Assembly (NCBI GenBank): GCA_019044685.2
Contig: JAGTXX020000003.1
Coordinates: 1,550,001-1,614,000 of the forward strand
Origin: Nannochloris sp. 'desiccata'
Taxonomy: Eukaryota; Chlorophyta; Trebouxiophyceae; Chlorellales; Chlorellaceae
Length of the DNA: 64,000 nt
Reading direction: 5' to 3'
Of the stretch, positions 47,044-56,638 are shown piece by piece. Below the pieces are notes generated by a model. It saw only the letters and a program-made list of their open reading frames with translations. It did not search any database and was not told where the DNA came from. Numbering within the stretch: position 1 is the stretch's first letter; the number at the start of each line of letters is the position of its first letter. A program made the position numbers and the translations under genes.

Positions 47044-47055
47044 TGGTTTCAGCTT
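47044..47055 (+). other. Gypsy B primer-binding site
   Basis: TGGTTTCAGCTT one base after the LTR. The same 12 bases follow the presumed Gypsy C LTR at 55965. TGG pairs with the CCA end of the priming tRNA; it resembles but differs from the initiator-Met site TGGTATCAGAGC. Confidence 0.65.
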
Positions 47056-47126
47056 TGGATTTTGGAAGCCCATCTAATCATAAAAATTCCAAAATTTAGA
47101 ACTGACCTTGTTGGCCCTGTTGTTGT

Positions 47127-48077
47127 ATGCCTGTACTCCGCAACGGAAGACAAATAGGTATTATGAGTCAAGCTGATGAAGGAGAGGCTGGCGCAAGCCA
47201 GCAGACCGCTGTGATCTTGAGTCCATTGGACGAGTTTAAAATGAAGAACGAAGTTGCGAAGCAACTGCGGGCTGGAGGAGCCTTTAATGGTGATCGAAGT
47301 AAGACCAAAGGTTTCGTAGAAAGAGTAGAGCGTATGTTTGGGGGTAGTGTTGGTGATTATCTCTCCCCCAAGTTGCGAGCTGAGGCTGTGGTCGAGTCTT
47401 TCGGCCCCGAGGTAGAGAAGTCCTTTGGCCTCGTTCGTACTGCTGAGTTGCTGAGTTCTTGGGATAATGTGAAAGAATGGATTCAATCGAATTACGGTGA
47501 TCCCAATAACCCTCGTCTGGAAGCCGTCCGAGTGCTGAAAAAGATTTCTTTTGTCGGCCGCTCGGTGCCCAAAGAAACCGAAAGACTTGCTGAAGCGTTC
47601 AAAGAGTTGGGCATGGATCCTAAAACAGCAGCTTTGTTCTATGTGGATGCTATGAGCGAAGAATCAGTTTTTGATTTCATGTCACAGTATGGCCGCGTGT
47701 TTGAGAATTGGGACTTCCAAGAACTGGTTGCGACAGTGAATCCCATGGCTGAGAAATTCAACCAGAAGGCGAAACAAGCTAGGGGAGGTCCTACTGATAA
47801 GCCCGCTTATACTCCTAAACCCCCGACCAAAAGGAGCGGTGGTGGGTTTAATTATGCTGCTATGCTGGAATCACTGAGTGCTGTGAAATGGCTGACTGGC
47901 GATTACAAGCCTGCAAATGTTGAGGCATTGAAAGCTAAGCTGGACGACACGAACCCAGATAGCGAAAAGTTGAGAGCTTTTATACGCCACCATAACTTGT
48001 GCTTCATATGTCGTCAATCTAATCATAGGTCTACCCACTGCCCCAACAAGAATTCTGGTGGGGCAGGTCGCCAATGA
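47127..48077 (+). CDS. Gypsy B Gag
   Basis: 316 residues. A helical capsid-like region (KTKGFVERVERMFG, LSPKLRAEAVVESFG, LLSSWDNVKEWIQSNYGD) is followed by a basic linker and one CX2CX4HX4C zinc knuckle (CFICRQSNHRSTHC) near the C-terminus, which binds the element's RNA. The stop TGA overlaps the pol ATG as ATGA at 48074-48077. Confidence 0.9.
   Translation: MPVLRNGRQIGIMSQADEGEAGASQQTAVILSPLDEFKMKNEVAKQLRAGGAFNGDRSKTKGFVERVERMFGGSVGDYLSPKLRAEAVVESFGPEVEKSFGLVRTAELLSSWDNVKEWIQSNYGDPNNPRLEAVRVLKKISFVGRSVPKETERLAEAFKELGMDPKTAALFYVDAMSEESVFDFMSQYGRVFENWDFQELVATVNPMAEKFNQKAKQARGGPTDKPAYTPKPPTKRSGGGFNYAAMLESLSAVKWLTGDYKPANVEALKAKLDDTNPDSEKLRAFIRHHNLCFICRQSNHRSTHCPNKNSGGAGRQ
48039..48077 (+). promoter_or_regulatory. 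hairpin and ATGA stop-start overlap between Gypsy B gag and pol
   Basis: TGCCCCA (48039-48045) pairs perfectly with TGGGGCA (48059-48065) around a 13-nt loop, 8 nt before ATGA (48074-48077), where the gag stop and pol start overlap. No slippery heptamer is in the right phase near the junction, so coupled termination-reinitiation is the more likely way to make Pol. Confidence 0.5.
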
Positions 48078-51000
48078 GCGCTGCTGTTCCGCTTTACAGC
48101 GCAGCCAGCAGGCGTTGTGAAGTGACTTGGAGTTGGTTTTCCGAAGCCAACCAAGCTGGGCTGGATCTAAAAATGGATCAAAAGATGGAGTTTAATACGC
48201 AACTGAATGTGTCGGAATTAAATACTTATTCCGTTGTTGCTGAGCCAACAGTCGGCTGGAGTTCTGAGCCAACTTTTGCCGCGGTGAAGGACGATGCTGT
48301 TCCGCTGACCACTGTTTATAATGCTGTGCTGAATAAGAAGAATGTTCGTGTTCTTATTGATAATGGATCAAGTTTCAATATTGTCTCTGAGTCTTTTGTC
48401 AGAAAGAACGAATGGCAAACGAACGCTGCTGCTGCTGTAAATGTCACTCTAGCTGATGGCCGTCGCCACAGCGGTGACCGAGTGTTGAGAAATTCTAAGT
48501 TGAAGTTGGGCTGTGTTAGTGATACGCTGAATCTACGAGTCTACCCCGTGCAAAACTATGATGTCATTCTAGGGGTACCGTGGTTGATTAAAATGAAGGC
48601 TAATATCGACTTTAGCTCAGGTGATTTAGTCGTGCTGAAAAATGGTAGAGTGAAGAAAATTAAATCGGCAACTACCGTCGCTAAAGAAAGTAATGCTGGG
48701 CGCCGCCCAGACTGGCTGCTGAGTAAGAAAAGTTTTAAAAAGCTTCTGAAACGTACTGATGAGCTGGAAAGGCACAATACACACTCTGTGTGTTATATGA
48801 TTGAAGGAGAACATATAGAGGGACTGCTGCTTGCTGAGAAGGATTTAGGGTTTTCTATGCAAACCCCAAATAGACCTGCTGGTGTTGCTGTTACTGCTGA
48901 CAACTACGCTACCGCTACTACTGCTGATAATGATGTGTCTAAGAAGATAGAAAGACTTCTTTCTGATTATGCTGATCTATTCCCTACTAGTTCCCCTGGG
49001 CTGCCACCTGAAAGAGGTATTGTGCATGAAATTAAGCTGAAGCAAGGCACAGCGCCTGTGCATCGAACGCCTTATCGAATGTCAGTAGCTCAAGAAGATG
49101 AGCTCCGTAAACGGCTGAAGGAGCTTCTGGACTTAGGTTTGATCCGTCATTCTAAGTCGCCTTGGGCTTCCCCTGTGTTGTTTGTGCCTAAGAAAGATGG
49201 TTCTCTACGCTTTTGTGTTGATTACCGAGGTTTGAATAAAGTCACTGTCCGAGACGAGCATTCTCTGCCAATAGTTGAAGATCAGATCCGCAGATTGACT
49301 GGTGCTAAAGTGTTTTCTAAAGTTGATTGTTTTAATGGTTTCTACCAAATTGCTATGGCTGCTGCTGATGTTGAGAAGACAGCGTTTACTACACCCTATG
49401 GCCTCTTCGAATTTTTAGTAATGCCGTTCGGTCTAAACAACGCTCCCGCTACTTTTAGTAGGCTGATGATGAATATCTTTCAAGATTATATCAATGATTT
49501 CGTGCTGGTGTATATGGATGATATCTTAATCTTTTCTAAGGATGAAGCAGAGCATGAAACACATCTTAAGCTGGTGCTGGATAGGTTGAGAGAAAAAGGT
49601 TTAGTGGCTAAAAAGTCAAAATGTTCTTTCTTTAAAACTGATATTGACTATTTGGGCTTTGTAGTCTCTGCTGATGGTGTTAAGATGGCTGCTGATAAAG
49701 TTCAAGCTGTTTTAGAGTGGCCTACGCCCTCAAATGCTAGTGAAGTACGTGGTTTCCTTGGATTGTCTGGGTTTTACAGAAACTTTATCAGGAACTACGC
49801 TCACATCGTTGCTCCGCTGAATGAGTTGACTAAGAAGAATATGGTGTACATCTGGACACCCCTGCATGCTAAACGTTTTGATGAGTTAAAACGAGCTGTT
49901 ACTACCGCTCCTGTACTTCAAGTATACGATCCCACCCAGCAATGTGTTGTCTGCACTGATGCATCAAACATTGCTGTCGGTGCCGTTTTGATGCAGGCTG
50001 CTAGTGATGGTTCAGGTGCTGCGCCGAAGCCTGTCGCTTTCTTTTCTAGGAAGTTACGTGGTGCTGAGTTGAATTATGATGCTAGAACTAAAGAATTCTT
50101 AGCGATCAAGCTGACTGCTCACAAATGGAGACACTATTTGAATAATGGTGAAACACCAATATTTTTCACCGACCACGAAAGTTTACAGTACCTAAATACT
50201 AGCACTGAGTTGAGTCCTAAATTTATGCGCTGGTTTAGTAGTATCACTAGTTGGCTTGGTGGTCCACCTACTATCCGTTACAAGCCTGGAAAATTAAATG
50301 TTGTAGCAGATGCATTGAGCCGTCGCCCCGATCATTCACACTGTTTGTACGCTTTGTCGCTGGTTGTGCCAGCCGATGAATTGATGCAGCAGATCAGAGA
50401 TGGGTTAAAGGTTGATGAATTTGCTTTAGCTGAAGCTGAGAAGATTGCTAATAAGATAGATTCCAAATATTTTTTGGAAAATGAGTTGCTGTATCGTTTT
50501 GTAAATAACCGCCTGCAGCTATATGTGCCAAAGGTTGGAAATTTACGCGAATTAATTATTTCTGAGATGCATGATCTACCTATAGTTGGACACCAAGGTT
50601 GGAATCGCACCTTGCGTCGCATTATAGATCAATTTGGGTGGCCTGGTATCTCTAAAGATGTCCAAGCATACGTTGACGGCTGTAGCCAATGTGGGAGAAG
50701 CAAGCCCCGCTCCCGCTTCCCCGCTGGCTTGTTGCAACCGCTGGAGCTCCCCAATGAGCCTTGGGAGTCTGTTTCTATGGATTTTATTGTCAAGCTACCT
50801 AAAACCAAGGAAGGTTTTGATGCTGTTATGGTTGTTGTTGATAGATTTTCTAAATATGTAGAATTTATTCCTACTTTTACTACTGCTACTGCAGAGGAAA
50901 CTGCATTTTTATTTTTCAAAGAAATTTTGTGCCGCTACGGCTGTCCTGCTTCTATTGTTTCTGATCGAGATTCTAAGTTTATTTCTTCTTTCTGGCAATC

Positions 51001-51844
51001 ACTTTGGTCCTCTGTGGGTACTCGTTTGAAGATGTCTACTTCTTACCACCCCCAAACTGATGGCCAGACTGAGCGTGTTAATCGCGTCTTAGAAGAAATG
51101 CTCCGTTCTTTTTGTGTGCTGGAGCCAGAGACTTGGGTGAATTTTCTTCCCCAAGCTCGCTTTGCTTATAATACTGCTGTTACTAATTCAACGAAAATGT
51201 CCCCTTTTGAGGTTGTACATGGTCACTCTCCACGGTTACCTACTTCCTATGTCGCTGGAACCAGCAGTGCTGTTCCTGTTTCAGTGGAGCGGTTCCGAGA
51301 GCGCCATGAACAAACTATTTCACAAGTTACTAAGTTTCTTACAATCGCGCAAGATAAACAAACTTTATATGCTAACAAAAAACGTGTTGATGTTTCTTTT
51401 GATGTTGGTGATGAGGTTTTGTTGAACTCCAGAAATTTATCTCTGGACGGAACTAATCCTCCAAAGTTGAAACCGCTTTTTGTCGGTCCCTTTAAAATTT
51501 TGAAAAAAATTGGTCCTGTTGCTTACACGTTAGATATGCCTCCCTCTTTTCAAGGACATACTACTTTTCATGTTTCTGTTTTGAAAAAAGCGCCTAACAC
51601 TGATGCTAGGTTTCCCTTGCGTGCTGCAACTTCTAAGCCGCCGCCGTTGTATTTTCAGCGTGGCGACGCTTTTTATGAAGTTGAAAAAATTATTTCTCAT
51701 CGTGGCAAGCCGCCTAATCGGACGCTGCGTGTTAAATGGAAAGGGTACACAACCCCTACTTGGGAACCTGAAGCTAATTTTTTGAATAATGAATTTTATC
51801 TTAAATATTTCGCTGAGTTGACGCAACGTCGAGGACGACGTTGA
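48074..51844 (+). CDS. Gypsy B Pol: protease, reverse transcriptase, RNase H, integrase, chromodomain
   Basis: 1256 residues. In order: retropepsin site VLIDNGSSFNIVS (about 95, Asn where Ser or Thr is usual); reverse transcriptase with SLRFCVDYRGLNKVTV, FEFLVMPFGLNNAPATF and YMDDILIFSK (about 480); RNase H with CTDASNIAVGAVLM and FTDHESLQYL; integrase zinc finger (HDLPIVGHQGWN ... CSQCGRSK) and DDE core (VSMDFIVKLP, VSDRDSKF, HPQTDGQTERVNR); and a C-terminal chromodomain (YEVEKIISHRG, LRVKWKGYTTPTWEPE). The order RT-RH-IN identifies Ty3/gypsy, and the chromodomain the chromovirus branch. The frame is uninterrupted. Confidence 0.95.
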   Translation: MSAAVPLYSAASRRCEVTWSWFSEANQAGLDLKMDQKMEFNTQLNVSELNTYSVVAEPTVGWSSEPTFAAVKDDAVPLTTVYNAVLNKKNVRVLIDNGSSFNIVSESFVRKNEWQTNAAAAVNVTLADGRRHSGDRVLRNSKLKLGCVSDTLNLRVYPVQNYDVILGVPWLIKMKANIDFSSGDLVVLKNGRVKKIKSATTVAKESNAGRRPDWLLSKKSFKKLLKRTDELERHNTHSVCYMIEGEHIEGLLLAEKDLGFSMQTPNRPAGVAVTADNYATATTADNDVSKKIERLLSDYADLFPTSSPGLPPERGIVHEIKLKQGTAPVHRTPYRMSVAQEDELRKRLKELLDLGLIRHSKSPWASPVLFVPKKDGSLRFCVDYRGLNKVTVRDEHSLPIVEDQIRRLTGAKVFSKVDCFNGFYQIAMAAADVEKTAFTTPYGLFEFLVMPFGLNNAPATFSRLMMNIFQDYINDFVLVYMDDILIFSKDEAEHETHLKLVLDRLREKGLVAKKSKCSFFKTDIDYLGFVVSADGVKMAADKVQAVLEWPTPSNASEVRGFLGLSGFYRNFIRNYAHIVAPLNELTKKNMVYIWTPLHAKRFDELKRAVTTAPVLQVYDPTQQCVVCTDASNIAVGAVLMQAASDGSGAAPKPVAFFSRKLRGAELNYDARTKEFLAIKLTAHKWRHYLNNGETPIFFTDHESLQYLNTSTELSPKFMRWFSSITSWLGGPPTIRYKPGKLNVVADALSRRPDHSHCLYALSLVVPADELMQQIRDGLKVDEFALAEAEKIANKIDSKYFLENELLYRFVNNRLQLYVPKVGNLRELIISEMHDLPIVGHQGWNRTLRRIIDQFGWPGISKDVQAYVDGCSQCGRSKPRSRFPAGLLQPLELPNEPWESVSMDFIVKLPKTKEGFDAVMVVVDRFSKYVEFIPTFTTATAEETAFLFFKEILCRYGCPASIVSDRDSKFISSFWQSLWSSVGTRLKMSTSYHPQTDGQTERVNRVLEEMLRSFCVLEPETWVNFLPQARFAYNTAVTNSTKMSPFEVVHGHSPRLPTSYVAGTSSAVPVSVERFRERHEQTISQVTKFLTIAQDKQTLYANKKRVDVSFDVGDEVLLNSRNLSLDGTNPPKLKPLFVGPFKILKKIGPVAYTLDMPPSFQGHTTFHVSVLKKAPNTDARFPLRAATSKPPPLYFQRGDAFYEVEKIISHRGKPPNRTLRVKWKGYTTPTWEPEANFLNNEFYLKYFAELTQRRGRR

Positions 51845-51848
51845 CTTT

Positions 51849-51863
51849 TTAAACGGGGGGTGG
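51849..51863 (+). other. Gypsy B polypurine tract
   Basis: A G-rich purine run (ACGGGGGGTGG) directly before the 3' LTR, the expected primer site for plus-strand DNA. Confidence 0.7.
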
Positions 51864-52022
51864 TGTCACAGACTGACTCACTCCTTTCTTCCTTGAGATT
51901 CCTTTAGATTCTCTTCTTGAATCCGATGCTGTTGATTGCTGAACACTCTTTAATTGTTATCTAAAAGTGCTGTAACGTTGATTTGCTGAATAGAAAGTTG
52001 CTAGAAGAGTTAAACTCTAACA
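51864..52022 (+). repeat. Gypsy B 3' LTR
   Basis: 159 bp, same sequence as 46884-47042; followed by the GTTAC duplication. Confidence 0.95.
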
Positions 52023-52027
52023 GTTAC

Positions 52028-54927
52028 GAGTCGTCAACGGCAGAGTGGCGGGAGATATCCCTGCTGCTGTGACCAGCTTAGGTAATGGTGATGGTAAAAG
52101 TAAATCAGTAATTGATTTATTTTTGGCTTGCCCTACTGTATTTGAACGCATTGAGTCGTTAAAAGTTGGTGGTAAGCTCAGAGCAAAATCAGATCATTTG
52201 GCGGTAACGCTTACGATGGCAAGAACCATTGAAATCGGAGCAGAAGAGCAGGAAGCAGCAGCGACTACTGATATGTTGGATTCTACTTCAACATCAACAA
52301 TAGAAACTGGTGATGAGTATATTATCGATGCTGCCCTGCTGCCTGTGTTTGCTGAAAAAATTGCAGCAGCAGCAGCGCCACTGCTTGAACAGATTTGCAT
52401 TGCAGCAACGGCCGCTGCTGAATTAAAAGACGCAGATATGCTGGATAAGGCTGTGGATGACTACAATAGAGTAGTATCTAATGCATGTGCAGATGCTGGA
52501 ATGAGAAAAAAGGGTGTTGTCACAGATAAAGATCGCTGGGCAAAATCAATAAACAAGTCACCGCTTCCAATACGACAACAAGCAAGAGCAGCCAAACGAG
52601 CTCGGAAAAGGATGCTGAGAAAGTGTGATATAGGGGCATTAGCTAATGCACAAAAGAAACTGCGTAAAGTGACAGATAAATCCAGAAAAGCTCGAAGGGA
52701 AATTGGAGTAAAGCGCCTCGAGCGGTTGCTAAAAGATGACCCTAGGCGTTTCTATAAATATTATAGAAAGCCTCCCTCTCCTACTCTGGTGTCAAATGGT
52801 GAATTAAGTAAACACTCTGAAAACCTTTTAGGTGCTGAACCACCTGATCTGCCTGTACCTCCAGTTGTACCTGGCACCGTTCCGCCTCCAGAGAATATAG
52901 AAGGGTTGCTACAAACTCCTTTCTCAATGGAAGAACTTTCACCAGCGCTGAAAAAGATTAAGAATCAAGCTGGTATGATTGGTACATTGAGGCCTGAGCT
53001 GTTGAAAGCATCAGTAGAGCATCTTGGTCCAGCTATAGTAGAGCTGCTAAACGCCTCGGTGGCAATAGGCAAGCTGCCCAAAGTTTGGGCACTGAGCGCC
53101 ATTACACCTATAGCCAAGCCAGGGAGTGATCATAGAACGTGTGATGGATATCGTGGAATAGCAGTAGGTACTCTAGCTGCCAAACTGTATGGTTCTATGC
53201 TTGATCACAGAATTGATGGCTGGGCGGAGGCGAGCGGTATTCGAGCAAAGGGTCAGTTTGGTTTTAGAAAAGGCAAAGGAACTGCCTCAGCGTCCTTTAT
53301 AGTGCGCACTCTATTTGATCAAGTAAGAACCCAGAAAGGTGGTAGGCTGTACACATGCTTTGTTGATTTTAAGAAAGCATACGATTCAGTTCCCCGCCAC
53401 TTGCTCTGGGCGAAACTTGAGCGCAGAGGAGTGACTGGCTGGGTTCTGGATGCTATAAAAGCCATGTATGCTGATGTTCCTATGTGTGTGAAGTCGTCTA
53501 CAGGTCTAGGAAAAGTTTTTCAATCAAATTTAGGGGTGAAGCAGGGTTGCCCACTAAGCCCACTTTTATTTGGTCTTTACCTAGATGACTGGGATGCTGA
53601 GCTTAAAGCAGCTTCTGAAGCTCCTGATGATGAATCAGACAAGTTTGATTTCCCTAATTTAGCTGGAGAAGATCTTCGCAGCTTGATGTATGCTGATGAT
53701 TTGATGCAGGCGGCAACGTCGATTGACGGTCTCCGCAAGCAAATGGCACTGCTGGAGGACTTTTCTGCTCGCTGGGGCCTCACTATTAACGCTTCTAAAA
53801 CTAAAGTGATGGTTTTTAGCAGACTCAATTCTCCACATGTAGCAAAAACAGCTGTGCTGAAAATTGGCGGCGAGGTGGTGGAGGTAGTGGAAAGATTTAA
53901 ATATCTTGGTACTATTTTTCATTGCTCTCAGATGCTATCTAGACATGCTGTACCTGCTAGAGCATATAATGGCCGTAGAGCATACCATATTTCCAGAAGA
54001 AGGCTGGCTGAGCTGCAACTCGGTGGTGGACTTGAGATTAATTTCAGACTTTTTGATGTGATGGTTGACTCTGTACTTGGCTATGGCGCTGAGGTCTGGG
54101 CTCCTGAGCTCCTATGCAATGATCCTTTAAGCAATGATTGTGAACGTGTTCATTTATTTGCTCTGAAGTGGTTACTAGGAGTAAGGAAGAGCACTGCTAG
54201 CTGCATTGTTCTTGCAGAAACCGGCCGCTGGCCCTTGGCTTTCCGTTGGGTCAAAAGGATAGCTAGATTCTATAATGGACTAGTCAAAGCACCAGCTGAT
54301 AGCATTTTAAAACGTGCTTTCATTGCTAATTGCCAATTGACATCAAACCCAGCTGAAGGCAGTGCCAAATGTATGGCTGAGCAGTCTTGGGCAGCACAGC
54401 TGCAGCGTGCTTTTAAGAAATTTGAAGTGCAACTACCTCTGGAGGAGCCTATCGAACTAAATGTGAATGATGTTTGCATCAAGTGGAAGGAATTCTACTT
54501 GAATAGAGTGCGGACAGAGACTGGAACTAAAATTAAAAAATATGTTCATGAAGTCAGAAATGGGCTGCCGGAGTACGAAGCCGCTCCTTACTTGGGAGTG
54601 TCTGCGGTCAGTGACAGGCGAGCAATGACACAAGCAATGACTGGATCTCATTTTCTGATGGAAGAAGTAGGGAGATGGAATCAGTTGGCAAAAGAAGACA
54701 GAGTATGCAAACAATGTGCTGAAAAAGAAGTTAAAACCGTCGAGACGGCCGAACATTTGTTTTTCCACTGTCCTAGTTATGATGATATTAGGGCAGATTT
54801 TCCTTGTTTAGACTTCACACTAACTAATTTACACGAGTTCTCAATGCAGCAGCCAACCCAAATTACCAGGTTTGGCAAGAAATGTTTTGAACTGCATCAA
54901 GAACTCAACCCGCTGTCGAGGCGGTAG
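52028..54927 (+). pseudogene. LINE endonuclease remainder, reverse transcriptase and zinc finger
   Basis: The LINE frame resumes after the Gypsy B duplication, still open. It finishes the endonuclease (SKSVIDLFLACPTVFERIES, LRAKSDHLAVTL with the terminal catalytic His). The reverse transcriptase follows: GYRGIAVGTLAAKLYG, GQFGFRKGKGT, CFVDFKKAYDSVPRHLLW, GVKQGCPLSPLLFGLYL and the MYADDL active site. The C-terminus carries a Cys/His cluster (CKQC ... HLFFHC) as in LINE zf-RVT domains. No other stop is seen, so apart from the 5' truncation and Gypsy B insertion the frame is preserved. Confidence 0.9.
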
Positions 54928-55267
54928 TATCGTTTTCATCAAATCCTTTTTCTATTTGATCCCATAATTCAAGGGTGATTACTAGACCATTGTGGTCTAT
55001 TTGTTTTGTTTTGACTAATTTTATAGATGATTTAGTGATGTGGAAGCTGTGTGGTGGGTAGCTTCTAGGGGTTCTCAATTAACGGAGCGGTTTCTTCCTC
55101 TTTTTAGCTTCATTTTCTCTGCCCTTTTCCCTCTTGATGAAGCCAAAGAAACTTGCATACCTCCGTAGCAGAATTTGAGAGGTTGTACTGCTAGAGCCCT
55201 GAGTGATAAAATGATATGAAATCATGAGAGATCACTTATGTAACAAGTTCAAGTTCAAGTTCAAGTT
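54928..55267 (+). other. LINE 3' UTR and CAAGTT repeat tail
   Basis: Noncoding tail ending in four CAAGTT units plus CAA at 55244-55270. Several LINE clades end in such short tandem repeats instead of poly(A). Confidence 0.7.
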
Positions 55268-55859
55268 CAATTCATCCCAGTTATCATGCTTATCGTTGAC
55301 GTAAGAGCGGAGCATCTCTTCAATGGTTCTATTCATTCGCTCAGTCTGGCCATCAGTTTCGGGGTGGAAAGCAGTAGACATGTGAGAAGCAATACCTAAA
55401 GCATCAATAAATTGTTTCCAATACTCACTGGTGAAGCGAGCATCGCGATCACTTATCAAGGCTTTTGGGAAACCATGGAGCCTAAAGATATTACTCATCA
55501 TGAGCTTAGCAAGACTAGGAGCATCAACAGTGGTAGTGGTAGCAATGAAATGACCCATTTTAGAAAGCTTATCAACTACAGTAACAATGCAGTCAAAACC
55601 ATTGAGAGTGGTAGGCAAAGGACCAATCAAATCCAATGAGACATGTTCCCAATTATGATCAGGAACCGGCAGCGGTTGCAACAAGCCAGCAGGCTTTTGG
55701 TTGTTCGATTTCATTCGCTGACAAAGAAGGCAAGATTTCACATAACGTTGTACAGTTTGTGCAATTCCACGCCAGTAGTAATGTCGAGAAACCAGTTCCG
55801 CAGTTTTATCCATGCCCACGTGACCAGCAGTGTTACGTGTATTTAGTAGCATTAGACCC
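55268..55859 (-). pseudogene. Gypsy A1 pol: integrase zinc finger and catalytic core
   Basis: Minus-strand frame with NTAGHVGMDKTAELVSRHYYW and CLLCQRMKSNN (HHCC zinc finger), LDLIGPLPTTLNGFDCIVTV and ISDRDARFTS (two DDE acids), and HPETDGQTERMNRTIEEMLR. It runs into the LINE repeat tail at 55267; its continuation is at 46467. The upstream end is cut at the border with Gypsy C near 55860. Confidence 0.88.
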
Positions 55860-55962
55860 TGGAGTGGCCCCTGCCCTCTCACACTATATAGCTAAGCTCC
55901 AATCCCCTGTTAGATAGTTGAATATATGTAATTATATATTATAATACGTATAACACTCAACA
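55860..55962 (+). repeat. probable Gypsy C 5' LTR
   Basis: Starts TGGAGTGG where Gypsy A1 similarity stops and ends CTCAACA just before a primer-binding site; contains a TATATAG box near 55886. Without a second copy in the window the left edge is uncertain. Confidence 0.45.
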
Positions 55963-56638
55963 ATTGGTTTCAGCTTAATTAAAAGAACATAGACCTCCTC
56001 TAGAGGACCCCAAGAGTAAGCAACTTTCATCTAATTGTGGCGAAAGCCACACAGGGTGCACGGTGCTTTCGGAGGGCGATACTCTAGCTTGCTTAGAGTG
56101 TACCTGACCCTCTGGAAGTGGGAGCATAGTAACTTGACGGAAAATCAGATCGTTTATCGCAGATGCATGTTATGGGCATGAAACATGTCGGAATGATCTC
56201 TGCTTAGCGCAAGCAGCTCGCTTACACCAGAATAATAGTTGCAAAATTATTCTCTACACGGTGGCAAGCACTGGGAGGATTTTCTCGTGTTTTGGTGTGA
56301 GGGCACTCCACGCATTGTCAATCAAGTTTTTTAAGTCAGAGTCTAACTGGCGGTTCTTCTTCTGTTATTCCCTTGCAGAGTTGGATACCGAGGTATAAGA
56401 CGTGAAGCAAGAGGAACAACTCGATTTCCTTTCTGTTTCAGACCTTGATTTACCTCCTCGCCCTGCCAACAGCAGTCTGATCCCCTGCTGCCTTGGCCTC
56501 GCACATCAATCTAGCAAACTCAAGTCACAACTCACCTAGGAGCTTCCAGCTCTTAGACCACACTGTTAGGTTGTGTTATAACTGCCTGTAGCAGCAAAAT
56601 ACTTCCGCAGTCGCGCCGTCCCCTTTAGTCCACTCTCT
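55963..56638 (+). other. Gypsy C primer site and long untranslated leader
   Basis: Primer-binding site TGGTTTCAGCTT at 55965-55976, then about 660 bases without a coding frame before gag. Confidence 0.55.

Larger units (their letters stand above)
46884..52022 (+). mobile_element. Gypsy B, complete chromodomain LTR retrotransposon
   Basis: 5139 bp, plus strand, flanked by the 5-bp duplication GTTAC (46879-46883 and 52023-52027). The two 159-bp LTRs look identical, so the insertion is recent. Gag and pol frames are both open and overlap by four bases. The element appears structurally intact. Confidence 0.95.
46468..55267 (+). mobile_element. LINE (non-LTR retrotransposon), 5'-truncated, split by Gypsy B
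   Basis: Plus-strand LINE inserted into the integrase gene of Gypsy A1. Its 5' end starts inside the endonuclease domain. Its 3' end is a short repeat tail, four CAAGTT units, touching the A1 sequence CAATTCATCC. Only CAA is shared by both flanks, so any target duplication is very short. It was later split by Gypsy B at 46884-52022 (TSD GTTAC). Confidence 0.85.
45138..55859 (-). mobile_element. Gypsy family A, copy A1, split and truncated
   Basis: Minus-strand Ty3/gypsy element. What remains is the 3' LTR (45138-45509), the polypurine tract beside it, the pol C-terminus (to 46467) and, after a LINE insertion, the integrase N-terminal half (55268-55859). The two pol pieces abut exactly in frame once the LINE is ignored (target GGTAACAATTCATCC on the plus strand). 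The upstream rest of the element is missing at the border with Gypsy C. Confidence 0.85.

Noticed and set aside
47127..51844. Retrovirus-like envelope or additional genes in Gypsy B or D
   Set aside because: Only gag and pol frames occur; no membrane or signal-peptide frame lies between pol and the 3' LTR.
55244..55270. CAAGTT tandem repeat as microsatellite or telomere-like array
   Set aside because: It sits exactly at the LINE 3' end against the A1 target sequence, so it is the LINE tail.
55908..55962. 55-bp TGTTAG...CAACA unit as the Gypsy C LTR
   Set aside because: Too short for an LTR and would leave the A1 to C boundary unexplained; the longer 55860-55962 interval is preferred, still with low confidence.
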